Positions 10,255 to 22,030 of a stretch of DNA of 64,000 nt are shown one piece after another. The notes under the pieces were generated by a model. The model ran no database searches. It worked only from the letters and a program-made list of their open reading frames with translations, and was not told where the DNA came from. The stretch lies in assembly GCF_024139115.2 (NCBI RefSeq), contig NC_085139.1:104270158-104334157 (forward strand), read 5' to 3'. The position numbers and the translations under genes are program-made. The DNA comes from Armigeres subalbatus. Its lineage: Eukaryota > Arthropoda > Insecta > Diptera > Culicidae. Each line of letters opens with the position of its first letter. Within the stretch, counting starts at the first letter, position 1.

Positions 10255-10745
10255 TGAAATTATGGTCCGCGTAGCTCTGTTCATGCCCAATACTACTCCC
10301 TCCGACAAAACGGTCCTAGTCCTAGCTGATTCCGCCAATGCCATCGCTGGGCTGCAAGCGACCACCCGAAATACCAAAGGATCCAGACGATTCTCGCTTG
10401 GAAATAACCGTTGACAACCTTCGCCTGGATCCCTGAGCAGTATATGGTGCCAGGGAGCGTTACTGCGGACAATCTGGCTAAAGTCGGTCACCATGGCCAG
10501 TGTTTTACAAAATCATCGGTTCCCCCGGCTGACACTAAGGCCTTGATCAAAGAGAGTGTCAAAAAGGATTGGAAGCACCAATGGGCAGCTTTCAGGTATA
10601 CGCAACTACGGAAGGGCACATGCAAGGAACCCTGGAACGACATGCTCAGTTTCAAGGACCTACCTTGCACCGACCATACATAATTACGGCGATAGGCTCT
10701 TCCGAGCCGTTTGTGAAATCTGCGAGGAGCTAAACTCAGCGGAAC
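10255..10745 (+). pseudogene. Non-LTR retrotransposon RNase H relic
   Basis: Plus-strand frames encode VLVLADSANAIAGLQATTR (the block holding the second catalytic Asp of a retrotransposon RNase H). After a frameshift near 10400 comes FAWIPEQYMVPGSVTADNLA, equivalent to the WIPGHxGxxGNExADxLA block that carries the last Asp. A Trp-rich segment (DWKHQWAAFRY) and a weak CxxC region follow. This domain order is typical of the C-terminus of I- and LOA-type elements. Stops and frame changes show decay. Confidence 0.6.
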
Positions 10746-10754
10746 ATTTACATG

Positions 10755-11000
10755 CTACCAGATTTCGCCAGATAAGGATTGTTTGAAGATCATTGACGCC
10801 GGCATTACAAGAACGCTGGTTAATTGCTTCAAGACAAGTGGCCACAGGCCGTCGGGACCCGGACCTTCGATGGAATTCAGATTAAAGAGCCCCTTACAAG
10901 CTTCTTCGACGGAAACGATAATAATTGGCAGAGCTACGTAATATTTGATTATTCTGTTAAGTAACAAGTTACTCATTTGCGACTGTTCCATAGCAACCAT
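10755..11000 (-). pseudogene. Non-LTR reverse transcriptase N-terminal scrap
   Basis: The minus-strand frame contains VEEACKGLFNLNSIEGPGPD followed by WPLVLKQLTSVLVMPASMIF and KQSLSGEIW. It corresponds to the segment before RT motif 1 in Jockey-like elements (KGPGPDGIPxxxLK, then LSxIFNxSLxxGxxP). It lies on the opposite strand to the adjoining RNase H fragment, so the two come from different insertions. Truncated on both sides. Confidence 0.6.
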
Positions 11001-11090
11001 ATAACCAAAGGCCGGCTCACTAGAAAAAATATCCCCCCTAGAATATGATAATTTAGTTAGCAGTGATATAAATTTTCAGCATATAGCATA

Positions 11091-12436
11091 AGGTACACCG
11101 GGGCAAGTTGAAACGGTTTTTTCAAAGTTGAAATTTGAAGTGCTGTAAAAGAATCACCCTTTGATGAATTTTGAATCCGTTTGCGGTGTTTGCTAGTTCG
11201 GGCCAAAGATTATACATAAAAAATGAGCAACCTTACTAAACTTTTTTATAAAAATTTTGTATACTAAAATTATTTTTTTATATGCATCGTTTCAACTTGC
11301 CCCGCATATCGGGGTAAGTTGAAACACTGCGCTGTATACATACATAAGCTTACTATACCGTATAGGCATACAAAATATATGTACTCAGTGTGACTCAAGA
11401 TGCACGAGGTTGTAAAGGTGACTATACTGCCAAGATTCGCATAAGAGTCCCATGTAAATTTTTGACGATTTTGATTATCTTTCAGAAATAAGCTTAAAAT
11501 CGTCTCCTAAAACCTTGATAAAAAAGTAGGCTTTGTTCTAGAAATTTGAAAATCAAATCCCACTTGTGTTGTCTCATCTTGTATAAAAGTCACATTCCAG
11601 ATTTTAATATACTATACTCTTTCTATGAATTGTACGATTGATTAATTCGGCTGTGTCTTCATAAATCCACATTAATTAACCAGCGTATCTCTCATAGACT
11701 CTCGATTGGAGAAAGGGGGGCTGCGGAAGTGAAAGGTGGAGTTAACGAAATGTTTACATGTTCTAAGTTTTATTTTATAAGAGCTGCTGCTCACAGCGAG
11801 GCAAAGTAGATTAAGAATCTCAAAAGTATACCGTGCAGCCTAAACATGGCCCCTTTTCATTTTTTTTTAGTGAAGATTGTAGGAGAGTTGCATTCATTCA
11901 TTTAATTTTCAGAATTTTGGACCTTTCTATAAATGTTTGTTTTTCGAATGTATTTACGGATTATGTTGAATTCTGGAAATATAAATTGCGAGAGTGACGT
12001 ATTGAATCGTTGTTTCAACTTGCCCCGCACCACGCATTTCTATTTGCCCCGATGGGTTGAAAATGCGGAGAATTATGAAACGAGCAAAATACAAAAATTA
12101 AAACGTATCTTTCATCAATTTTTCATAATCATTATGCTTATTCAACATTGAATGATTACCTACCGTGAAAATTTGATGAAAAAACTCTTCCAAACATCAT
12201 TTTGAGACCTGTTTCATTGGCACGTCAAAAAGTTGGTTTGGATTTTGCAAAAGGCGAAAAATAAACAATGGCAGGGATTGCTTTTAGTAGTTGCAATCCT
12301 CCGGAAATGGCAATCAGAAGGTGCGTTTAGGGGAGTAATTGGTTGAAAAAAATAATCAGGGCATTTGGTCATTGCTGGTCTAAATTACAGCTTCCGTTTC
12401 AACTTACCCCGCATTTCAACTTGCCCCGGTGTACCT
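11091..12436. mobile_element. TA-flanked element with GGGGCAAGTTGAAA termini
   Basis: It starts AGGTACACCGGGGCAAGTTG and ends with the exact complement (CAACTTGCCCCGGTGTACCT), flanked by TA at 11089-11090 and 12437-12438. That fits a Tc1/mariner-type 1.35-kb non-autonomous element. The end motif TTTCAACTTGCCCCG is repeated internally, in both orientations, near 11289-11328, 12013-12060 and 12399-12436. There is no coding sequence. Confidence 0.88.
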
Positions 12437-12578
12437 TAACGAATTTCTGAAAAAAATTGAAAACAAAAGAGTCATCTCCCATATTTTCCCTATCTTAAAG
12501 GAATGAGTTTAAGACAATTGAGCTTGTTTCTCATTTCTTAGAAATGTGTAATTTCACTTAGTGTAATTGTGAAAAAGC

Positions 12579-12665
12579 AATGTTGAACGGCTCGCCTATT
12601 GTTGAACGCACGTGCTTTTCTTATGGCAGTTCAACAATAGGCGAAAAAATTAGCCGTTCAACATT
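12579..12665. repeat. Small palindromic element
   Basis: AATGTTGAACGGCT with GCCTATTGTTGAAC on the left is mirrored by GTTCAACAATAGGC with AGCCGTTCAACATT on the right, around a loop of about 21 bases. It looks like a foldback MITE tip. No target duplication is clear. Confidence 0.7.
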
Positions 12666-12929
12666 TGGCGGTTTCCCCTAATTGATTTGAAAGCATCGAA
12701 GTAAGCATGATATGAATAACAACGAAGAGCCACCAAAATATCAATCGAAGCAATCGTGGTACTTCGCCAAAGACATGTGGTCAACTATCACGGACTGCAG
12801 TGACAGTTTTCCAGCAGACGCCCGCTTGCCTAGCAGCATGATAATCTCCACAATTCCCATCAGCATCCGAAAAGAATTCTCACCAGAATCCGAGATGTCT
12901 CATTGGAATCTCTAATGAATTCCTTTCAG
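12666..12929. other. Stretch without recognised gene
   Basis: An open frame at 12712-12915 has no recognisable motif. The sequence near 12860-12930 grades into the minisatellite that follows. Confidence 0.35.
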
Positions 12930-13740
12930 AATAGTCGGAAGTATTGAAATCGGAATCCAAAAGAATTCACACTGGGTTCCATTCGGTATCGTTGAGAGAT
13001 ACAATTGGGAATCTGTGGGGGAAACCCTTACTAATCCATGGAGGATTTGCTTCAGAATCTCTCGTTAATTTGCTTCGAAATTCATCCAGAGTCATTCGAA
13101 GATTTGTTTCGGAATGGTTCGGAGATTTACTAAGGAATTCCTTGACGATTTGTTTCAGAATACTTCGTCGATTTGCTTCCCGATTTGAATCTCTTGAATA
13201 TTTAATTCGGAATCCCTTGACGAATTGATTTGGAATCATTTGACGATTAGCTTCGGAATACATCGACGGTTTGCTTCGGAATCCCTCGAAGATTTTCTTC
13301 GGAAATCCCTGGAACATTCCCGTCGGAATTCTTGAATATTCCGTCGGAATTCCTGGAGGATTCCATTCACCTCTAGAAGATTCTCATTGGAATCCCTGAA
13401 ACATTTCCGTCAGATTGAACATTCCCGCCCAAATCCTTAGAATGTTTCCGTTGTAATTCCTGGAACATTTCCGTCGGAGTCCTTGGAGGATTCCCGTCGA
13501 CATTCCGGGTGGATTTGGAATTCCTAGAACATTCCCTTCGGACTCCCTGGAATCCCAGTCGGAATCTCTGGTGGATTGCCTTCAGAATCCCTGGAGGTTC
13601 CCTTCGATATGCTTGGAGGACTCCCGTCGAAATCTCTTGAGATTCCCATCGGAATCCCTGGAACATTCCCGTCGGAATCACTAAAGGATTCTCATCGAAA
13701 TCCTTGGAAGATTCTCGTCGCAATCCCTGGATGCATGTTG
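12930..13740 (+). repeat. Degenerate 23-bp minisatellite (CGGAATCCCTGGA)
   Basis: Diverged tandem units of about 23 bp; at 13640-13735 four successive units start ATTCYCRTCG. The unit includes GGAAT and ATTCC half-sites that form a dyad. Units are poorly preserved at 12930-13300. ORFs on both strands (12944-13228, 12967-13317, 13373-13798) are repeat artefacts. Confidence 0.8.
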
Positions 13741-14059
13741 CATTTTTTTTTTCATTTGAGATTGATAGATTAATTATGAAATATGCAAAACTACCCACTG
13801 CCTACCGGTGGGAGCCTGACGGCGATTCATCACATATTGCCCTGTGAGTGTGCGGGACAAAGTTGAGCGCTACTACACTATCAATTTAAGTCGTAGCAAT
13901 AATCGGCTACGGCAATTGCCGTAGGTGGTTGAACCGGATTTATCACATTACCACTAGGATAACTTAATGAGGTGGTAAAACGTTCGAGAATTTTTGAAAA
14001 AAAAACTCAAAATAGATGAAGGGATTATAGTCCCCACTAGGCATCAAGGCTGCCTCCTG
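13741..14059. other. Stretch without recognised gene
   Basis: No gene or repeat structure recognised. The left end of the neighbouring hAT relic was expected here but was not found. Confidence 0.4.
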
Positions 14060-14621
14060 CCAAACGGCTCGTTATCTTTCTTTAAAGAGGCTCCGAAGCC
14101 TCCTTTCAACAGGCTCAGAAGTGTTCTTTCAAGAGGCTCAGAAGCCTTCTTTAAAGAGACTCGGAAGATTCCTTTCAAGATGCTCCGAAGTCTCCGTTGA
14201 AGAGGCTCGGCGGAAGCCTCCTTTCAAGAAGCTCGGAAACCTCCTTTCAAGAGGCTCGAAAGTCGCCTTTCAAGAGTCTTGGAATCCTCCTTTCAAAAAG
14301 CTCCGGAGCCCCTTTCAAAAGGCTCGGAACCCTCCTTTCATAAGCCTCGGAAGTTTCATTTCAAGAAGCTTGGAAGCCTGCTTTCAAGAGGCTCGGAAGC
14401 TCCATTTCAAAAGGTTCGTAAGCCTCCTTCAATAGCCTCGGAAGCCTACAAAAGTCCTCAAAGTCTTATATGAAACTTGATGCATAAAATCAATTTGAAT
14501 TAGTTTTAGTTTTCGTTGGTTTTCAGGTCAGTGTTTCATATATCTCATGAGTTGCGCTTATTTTCATTTACAGCGAAAATGAATATAAAAATTCAAAGGG
14601 GTACCTCTCAAAAAACCGCTG
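14060..14621 (+). mobile_element. Relic of the minisatellite-bearing hAT family
   Basis: Diverged 23-bp units of the 5390-7025 type (AAGAGGCTCGGAAGC variants) run to about 14455. At 14598-14621 comes GGGGTACCTCTCA followed by ACCGCTG, matching the right end of the hAT at 5048-7091 with a small internal deletion. The left terminus is missing. The Harbinger element begins six bases later. Confidence 0.75.
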
Positions 14622-14627
14622 GGTTAA

Positions 14628-14745
14628 GGCTGGATCACAATAGCGCGTTGCGCGTCGCGTCGCGTTGGACTTCAACGGCAGCGTTTTGTACTAAATCGCG
14701 CCATCAGCGCGTTTGACGCGTTTGCAGTCACAATACTACTTCAGC
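14628..14745 (+). repeat. Harbinger left TIR and CGCG-rich subterminal region
   Basis: After the 20-bp terminus come repeated GCGCGT, CGTCGCG and ACGCG words up to the TCACAATACTACTTCAGCG block. The right end (23150-23351) carries the same vocabulary. Clustered short motifs next to TIRs are where PIF/Harbinger transposase and its Myb-like partner are known to bind; their use here is inference. Confidence 0.65.
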
Positions 14746-14852
14746 GTTGGGCTGTTTTATGATTTTTAAATGTCATAATATTGTGTAGTTCCGGGTTTTG
14801 ATCGTATTTGAAGTAGTTGCGAGAATTTATTTCCAAGAAAATTGAGTAAATT

Positions 14853-16137
14853 ATGCAACGCGAAATGGAACGGATTGTGCGACCGGCTGCAGGCTTGACA
14901 GCTTTATATTATTTACGCGATTTTCTCATCAGAGGCAAGTCACGGCGTTGGTGGGTTCGACCTTCTAACCAGTATCGCTCCACTGAAGGATATTTTGAAA
15001 CCGATTACGATCGAATGCGGCAAAGAGATCCGGATTACTTCCAGGAATCGATACGTATGAGCCCTTCCACTTTCGACCTACTGTTGAGGAAAGTTCGATC
15101 TCGGCTGGAGAAATTCTCATTTCGAAGGCCTATTTCTCCAGCATGTAGATTGTTTCTCACTCTAATGTAAGTGATCTCGAATTTCTTTAAACTATATTTT
15201 TTTTCAATATTTTGAAACCTTTGTCAGGTATCTTGCTCATGGTACCCCAGTCGCTAAAATGGCCAGAATGTTCAAGATGGTTGAATCAACGATTCGTAAT
15301 ATCACGATGGAGGTGAGCGACGTCCTTTGGGAAGTTCTCGTTCATGATTACCTACCTGTGCCGCTTGAAGAAGACTTCAGAAGGTATGCCGAAGAGTTCA
15401 AAGAGAAGTGGAAGTTTCCAAATTGCTGCGGTGCAATTGACGGGAAGCACGTCGCCATCCAATGCCCACCGAATGCCGGGTCCACTTTCTACAACTATAA
15501 AGGATATCACTCGATCGTTCTCATGGGATTATGTAACGCGAACTATGAATTGATGGTGGATATTGGCGCTTTCGGTGGAAACAGTGATGGAGGTATTTTC
15601 TCCAATTGCATTTTTGGCCAACTTTGCTGCAAAATCAAGTGGGTTTACCTGAACCTTGTGCCCTTCCTAATACCGAAGTTATGTTTCCTCATTTTATTGT
15701 GGGTTACTTTGCGTTCCCCTTAAAACAATTTGATGAGACCATACCCAGGTACGAATCTTCCACCGAGAAAGGAAAACTTTAATACTCGGCTCAGCATTGC
15801 AAGGAGAACCATCGAAAATACATTCGGTATCCTAGTTTCAAGATGGAGAATTATGAATAAAACAATGGATCTGCAGCCAGAAAATGCAATGAAAGTTGTC
15901 AAGGCATCGATAATTCTCCATAATTTTTTGAAAAAATTGAATTCTGAGGTATATTGTCCGGAAAGGTACGTTGATCAGGTAGATGGTTCGGGCAACATAA
16001 TCATCGAAGGGGAATGGCGAGCTAATATCGAACCATTACTGAGTGTGAGCGCAGGCGAAGTTCAACGGGGAAATAACGCAAGCAGAAATGCGATGCAGCT
16101 TCGTGACAAATTGGCCGATTATTTGATATTAAATTGA
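14853..16137 (+). pseudogene. Harbinger transposase (DDE_Tnp_4 type), two exons, frameshifted
   Basis: Exon 1 (14853-15166) starts MQREMERIVRPAAGL and includes FQESIRMSPSTFDLLLRKV. A 61-nt intron (15167-15227; GTAAGT...TTGTCAG) follows. Exon 2 opens with MYLAHGTPVAKMARMF and holds the catalytic blocks: CCGAIDGKHV (first Asp, about 15430), DIGAFGGNSDGGIF (second Asp, about 15560) and RRTIENTFGILVSRWRI (Glu, about 15810). The product would be the nuclease that cuts and joins the element's ends. A one-base loss near 15615 moves the frame. LPEPCALPNTE and VGYFAFPLKQ are read in the shifted frame, and a one-base gain near 15733 restores it before LMRPYPG. In the unshifted frame a TAA occurs at 15721. 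It is therefore non-functional as read but only lightly damaged. An AATAAA lies just after the stop. Confidence 0.88.
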
Positions 16138-16237
16138 ACCGCTTTTGATGAAAATAAATAATTTTTAGTCTTGAAATGAAGAGAACATTTGTTTATGAAC
16201 ATGAATTCCATCCAGAAAAGCTTAATCTATCACCGGT

Positions 16238-16290
16238 TTGGGTCTCCAGTAACCTTGTGAGCAAAGGCATAAGGTTGCCAATCCGTGTCT
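16238..16290 (+). repeat. SINE 5' fragment
   Basis: GGTCTCCAGTAACCTTGTGA and the following GCAAAGGCATAAGG match the head of the SINE at 21073-21112, in the same orientation. It is cut off where the minisatellite begins. The tRNA-like A-box region is present but the B box is missing. Confidence 0.6.
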
Positions 16291-16329
16291 TTACAAAATT
16301 ATGAAAAAAAAATTGTTTTATGTTGTCCG

Positions 16330-19300
16330 CGAATTCCTACAGGAATACAACCAAAAATGTCTCCAGCAATTCTACCGGAAATTATGTCCAAAGTTCCGCC
16401 GAAAGTTTCTACTTAAAATCATTCGAAAAATAAAGAAGTAATATAAGCAAATCTATGAGAATTCTTGATAATATCTAAAGTTTTTATCTGGTTATTCCTG
16501 CAGACTTTCCACTGTTAATTTCTCTTAAAAATCCGTTTTAGATTCCTTCGAGAGCTCTTCTAGAAATTTTGTTCGGGAGTTCCTCTAGTAATTCATTCAA
16601 GAATTCCTCTACGAACTATAATAGTAATTTCTCTCAAAGTGCTCTATAAGAATCTTAGCTTGAAAATTCTCTAGGAAACTTCAACAAGATTACCACCGAA
16701 AATTATTTCAGGATGTCCTTCAAGAATTCCACCAAAAATTGCTCCAGGAATTCTTTCATAAAACGCTTCATTAGAAATTCATAAGAAAGATCTTTCAGGA
16801 GATCTTCCAGAAATTCCTCCGTGATTTCCTTCAAAAACTCCCAAAAGATTTTTCCAGGAATTTCTTCGGAAGTTTTATATTACAATATATTAAATATTCT
16901 TCCATGAATTCATCTGGAAATTCGAGCAGGTATGCTTTCAAAAATTCTCCAGGTTTTCATTCGAGAATATCTACATGACATTTTTCCGGGAATTTCTCCA
17001 GGAATTCCTCCGTGTATTCTTTCAGGAATTCATTAAAAAAAATTCCAGGAATTCCTTCGAAAATTTCTCCAGTAGTTTTTTCAGGAATTCCTCCGGGGGA
17101 TTTATCCAAAAAAAATTCCGAGAATTCCTGCAGCCTCAAGGAGTTGATCCGAGAATTCCTCCAGGAACTCATCCGGGAATTCATCCCGGAACTCCTCCGG
17201 GAGTTCTTCCAGGAAATTCCCCCAGGAGCTCCTCCACGAATTCCTCCGAGAGCTACTACAGAAATCCATCCAGGAGTTCCTCCAGGAATTCCTCCGAGAG
17301 TTCCTCCATGAATTCCTCCGGAAATTCCTCCGAGAGATTCTCCAGGAATTCCTTCGAAAATTTCTCCAGTAGTTTTTTCAGGAATTCCTCCGGGGGATTT
17401 TGATCCGAGAATTCCTCCAGGAGTTCCACCAGGAATTCCTCCGAGAGTTCCTCCATGAATTCCTCCGGAAATTCCTCCGGGAGCTCCAATAGGAATCCCT
17501 CCGGGAGTTGCTCCAGGAATCCCTCCGGGAGTTCCTCCAGGAATTCCTCCGGCAGTCACTCCAGGAATTCATTCGGAAGTTCCCCCACGAATTCATTCGG
17601 GAGTTCCTGCAGGAATTCATCCGAGAGTTGCTCCAGGAATTCCTCAGTAGTTCCTCCGGAATTTTTTACAGGAATTCCTCCAGGTATTCGTCCAGGAGTG
17701 CCTCCAGGAATTCATCCGGGAGTGCCTCCAGGAATTCCTCCCGGAGTTCGACAAGGAATTCCTCCGAGAGTTCTTCCAAGAATTTCTCCGCAAGTTCCTC
17801 CAGGAATTCTTCTTGGAGTTCCTCAAGGAACTCCTCCAGGAGTTCTTTCAGGAATTCCTCCGGGAGTTTTACCTGGAATTCTTCCGTAAGTTCCTCCAGC
17901 AATTCTTCCGAGAGTCCATCTACGAATTTCTCCGGGAATTCCTCCAGGAATTCATTCGGAAGTTCCTCCAGGAATTCATTCGGAAGCTTCCTCTGGAAAT
18001 TCTTCCAGGAATTCCTCCGAGAGTTCCTCCAGGAATTTGTCCAGGAGTGCCTCCAGGAATTCATCCGGGAGTTCCTCCTCGTCAAGGAATTCCTCCGAGA
18101 GTTGCTCCAGGAATTCCTCCGGAAATTCTTCCTGGAATTCCTCCGAGAGTTCCTCCGGAAATACCTCCGAGAGTTCTTCCAAGAATTCCTCCGGAAGTTC
18201 CTCCAGGAATTCTTTCGGGAGTTTCTCTAGGAATTCATCTGGGAGTTCCTCCAGGAATTCCTTCGGGAGATCTTACAGGAATTCCTTCGGGAGTTCTTAC
18301 AGGAATTTCTTCGAGAGTTTTTCCAGGAATTCATTCGGAAGTTCTTCCGGGAATTTCACCGGGAGTTCCTCCAGGAATTCGACCGGGAGTGTCTCCAGGA
18401 ATTCCTCCGGAAATTTCACCTGGAATTCTTCCAGAAGTTCCTCCAGCAATTCTTCCGAAAGTCCATATAGGAATTCCTCCGGAAATTTCTCCAGGAATTC
18501 ATTTGGAAGTTTCACTAGGAATTCATTCGGGAGTTCCTCCAGGAATTCATTTGGGAGTTCCTCCAGGAATTCCTGCGGGAGTTTGTCAAGGAATTCCTCC
18601 GGGAGTTCCTCCGGAAATACCTCTGGGAGCTCTTCCAAGAATTCCTCAGCAAGTTCCTCCAGGAATTCTTCTGGGAGTTCCTCAAGGATTTCCTCCAGGA
18701 GTTCTTCCAGAAATTCCTCCTTTCACGTGGAATTCTTCCGGAAGTTCATCCAACAATTCTTCCGAGAGTCCATCTAGGAATTCCTCCGGGAGTTGCTCTA
18801 GAGAGCCTTCAGGAGTTCTTCAGGAAAACCTCCAAGAACTGCTCCGGGAATTTATCAAGTAACTTCTCTGGGAGTTTCTTCAGGAAATTCATTTTTGAAT
18901 TCTTCCGTGAATGTCTCCTGAAGTTTCTTCAAGAATTCCTTTGGAAATTCTTCCAGAAATTCCTCCGGGACTTTCTCCATAAATTCTTTCAGGAGTTCCT
19001 CCAAGTATTTCTCCTCGATTTTCTCCGAGAATTCTTTCGGGAAATCCTTCGGAAATTCTTCCTACGAGAATGTCTCCAGGAATTCGTCCGGGAATGTCTC
19101 CAATAGCTCCTCCAGTAGCTTCTTCGGGAATTTCTGCAAGAGTTGCTCCAGGAATTCCTCTGGGGACTTCCTCCAGAAAGTCCTTCGTGAATGTTACTAT
19201 GGAATTACGTAGTTACGGGAATAAATAAGAAAATTTCTCCAGTGATTCCTTCAGAATTTCCTCCAGGAATTTTTCCATGAATTCTTTCCGGAATTCCTCC

Positions 19301-20990
19301 AGGAGTTCCTCAGGGAATTCCTCCAGGAACTCATACGGGAATGTCTCCAGGAATTCCTCTGAGAATGTCTCCAGGAATTATTCCAGGAATGTCTCCAGGA
19401 ATGTCTCCGGGAATTCCTCTGGGAATGTCCCCAGAAATTTCTCTGGGAATGTGTCCTAAAATTCCTCCGGGAATGTCTCCAGGAACTCCTCCGGGAAATT
19501 CTCAGAGAATGTCTCCAGGAACTCACGGATGAATTCCTAGAGACATTCCCGGAGGAATTTCTGTAGACATTTCCAGAGGATTTCCTGGAGAGATTCCTGG
19601 AGAAATTCCCGCGGGAATTCCTAGAGATATTCCCCGAGGAATTCCTAGAGACATTCCCGAAGGAATTGCTTGAGACATTCTTGGAGGATTTCCTGGAGAC
19701 ATTCACGGAAGAATTCTTAGAGAAACTCTTGAAAGAATTCATCAGAGCAGTTTCTAGAGCAATTCCCGTGAGAATTCTTGGAGAAATTCTCACAGGAGTG
19801 AGAAGGAACTACTGGATACATTCCCGGAGGAATACCCCTCGAGACTCTTGGAGGAATTCCCGAAAGAATAACTGGAGGAGTTCTTGAAGGAATTCTGAGA
19901 GAAAATCCTGGAGACATTCGCGGAGCACTTCCTGGAGACATTCCCGAAGGTATACCTGGAGAAATTATGCGGAGGACTTCCTGGAGACATTCCCTGGGGA
20001 ATTCCTGGAGACATTTCCTGGGGAATTCCTGGAGACATTCCTGTAGGCATTACTAAAAGAATTTCTACAGGAACTTCCGGATGAATTCCTGCAGAATTTC
20101 CCGCAGGAATTCCTGGAGGATTTTCCGGAGGAATTCCTGGAGGAACTCCCGGAGAAATTCCTGGAGGAACTCTAGGAGAAATTTCTAGAGGAACCTTCTG
20201 AGAAATTCCTGGGGAAACTCCCGCAGGAATTTCCTGGAAGAATCCCCTGAGGAACTCCTGGAGGAATTCCCGAAGGAACTCCTGGAGGAATTCCCGAAGG
20301 AATTCCTGGGGGAAATTTCGAAAGAATCACTGGAGGAGTTCCCACAGTAACGCCCGTAACTCGCCCGTAATTTCATGGTAACATTCCCGATGGAACTCCT
20401 GGAGACATTTCCCGAGGAATTCCTAAAGAAACTCCTGGAAGAATTACAGGAGGAATTTCTGGAGGAATTCTTGCAGGAATTCCTGGAGGAGCTACTAGAG
20501 GCATTCTCGGAGGAATTCCCAGGAAACCATCTTGGGGCATTCCCGTAGGAATTCCTGGAAACATTCCCGTAGCAATTTCTGGAGACCTTCCTGAAGGAAT
20601 TCATAGAAACGTTCTCGGGAGAATTTTGAGAGACATTCCCGGAGGAATCTCTGGAGGAATTCCCGAGGGAGCAAATGGAGGAATTCCCGGAGCAACTCCT
20701 GGAGACATTTGCGAAGGACTTTCTGGAAATATTCGCGGAGGACTTTCTGGAGGATTTTCTGCAGGAACTCCCGGCGGAATTCCTGGAGGATTTTCTTTAG
20801 GCATTCTCGGACGAATTCTTGAATGAATTTCCGAAGGCATTACTGGAGAAAAAAGGAGGTATTTTTGGAGGAATTCTCGGAGGCATTCCCGAAGAAATTC
20901 CATGAGGAATTCCTGAAGGATTTTTTTTGAGGAATTCCCGTCTGAATTGCTGGAGGAATTCATGAAAAATGCTTGGAGGAAATTGCGAAT
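16330..20990. repeat. 12-bp minisatellite in two opposed arrays (about 4.6 kb)
   Basis: From about 16330 to 19530 the plus strand repeats a 12-bp unit of the form GGAATTCCTCCR (often paired as GGAATTCC then GGAGTTCC, giving a 24-bp higher-order unit). From about 19537 to 20990 the same unit runs in the opposite sense (CGGAGGAATTCC, with ACATTC variants). The junction near 19535 makes a foldback with arms of at least 1.4 kb. Units contain the palindrome GGAATTCC. The left 500 bp are most diverged. The 12-bp period with few stops leaves long frames open on both strands. These are not genes. Confidence 0.95.
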
Positions 20991-21072
20991 CACTGGAAAA
21001 ATTTCAATAGTAATTTAAAATTTCTTCAAAACAAAAAGTAAATCATATTTATCAATTATAGAAAATAAATGT

Positions 21073-21490
21073 AAGGTCTCCAGTTAGCCTTGTAAGCAAC
21101 AACATGCCACTCTTAAGGTGAGTTACGGCGGCGTCCAAAAATGGCAGCCACAATGGCCGTGCTATCTCTCACCTCACGTTTTTGCTCGCACAAATGTGAA
21201 TATTTAGGCGGTTAGCACATCTGGAAACCATTTTTTCATGTATGCTGCAAGTGAGCAAAAGTGAAAAACTACTTTTTGCTTTTGTCTGTCGTTTACTTTT
21301 CAAGTTATGTGCCCTCAAAAGTGCTATGTAGATTTGAAATTGGGCTCCAACGCGATTCACCTTAAGATGGCAAGTTCGATTCTCGGTTCGGTCTAGAATG
21401 TTTTCGTGTGGGAAACACCCTCGTATCCCTGGCCATAGTGTATCCATCTCGGTATCCATTATACTTGCCACACAAGATACATACCAGAGC
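21073..21490 (+). mobile_element. tRNA-related SINE, interrupted by a MITE
   Basis: The head GTCTCCAGTTAGCCTTGTAA (21076-21112) and the tail (21366-21490: GATGGCAAGTTCGATTCTCG, then GGTCTAGAATGTTTTCGTGT and ACTTGCCACACAA) belong to a family common in Aedes. They are separated by a 245-bp TTAA-flanked insertion. AGTTCGATTC serves as the pol III B box. Orientation is plus. Confidence 0.7.
21117..21361. mobile_element. 245-bp TTAA-flanked MITE inside the SINE
   Basis: Flanked by TTAA at 21113-21116 and 21362-21365, with short inverted ends GGTGA...TCACC. Removing it and one TTAA restores the expected SINE continuity (CTTAAGATGGC). Confidence 0.65.
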
Positions 21491-21494
21491 ATTA

Positions 21495-22030
21495 TAGTGA
21501 TTAATCATAGATTTAATCATGATTAATGAATAATGGGTTATTTAATCATTATTCATTAATCATAATCATACAAAAAAATATGATTTAATCATTATTCACT
21601 AATCGTTAATCATAGAATTATACATCTAATCAACAATCACTAATCATATTCATAATTGTTTAGAATTTATTCATTAATAATCAATCATAATCATTGCATA
21701 CATCGCTTTTATTCATTAATGTTTGATCAAAATCATATAACTTTTATACATTTGAATAATCCAATTTGATAGCCTTAGAGAATGATTACTTCATTATTGA
21801 TCACTAAGCAAATCATTCAATTTGGTTATTCATAATCATTAATCATTTATCATATAGATCGTTAATTATTAATCATACACATAACTATTGTGTCAGTATT
21901 TAATCACGCTCCGTAATCGCTAATCATACTCCAACCATTTTATTCATTAATCATAATCGTTAATCATTATCAAAAATAAATTAATCATTGTTGAATGAGT
22001 TGAATTATTTATTCATAACAAATTTAATAA
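21495..22030. repeat. AT-rich ATTAATCATTAATCAT tract
   Basis: Irregular iterations of TTAATCATTAATCATAATCA over about 500 bp, almost free of G on the plus strand. Simple-sequence expansion within the Harbinger element. Confidence 0.85.

Noticed and set aside
16957..18862. Long open frames with collagen-like PPGIPPGV, NSSRNSSGS or FLQEFLRE repeats
   Set aside because: They come from a stop-poor 12-bp repeat that leaves overlapping frames open on both strands; no start context, domain or constraint.
19251..20993. Open frames on both strands in the second half of the 12-bp array
   Set aside because: Same artefact in the opposite orientation.
21169..21492. 107-codon minus-strand ORF
   Set aside because: Runs antisense through a MITE and a SINE tail; no motif.
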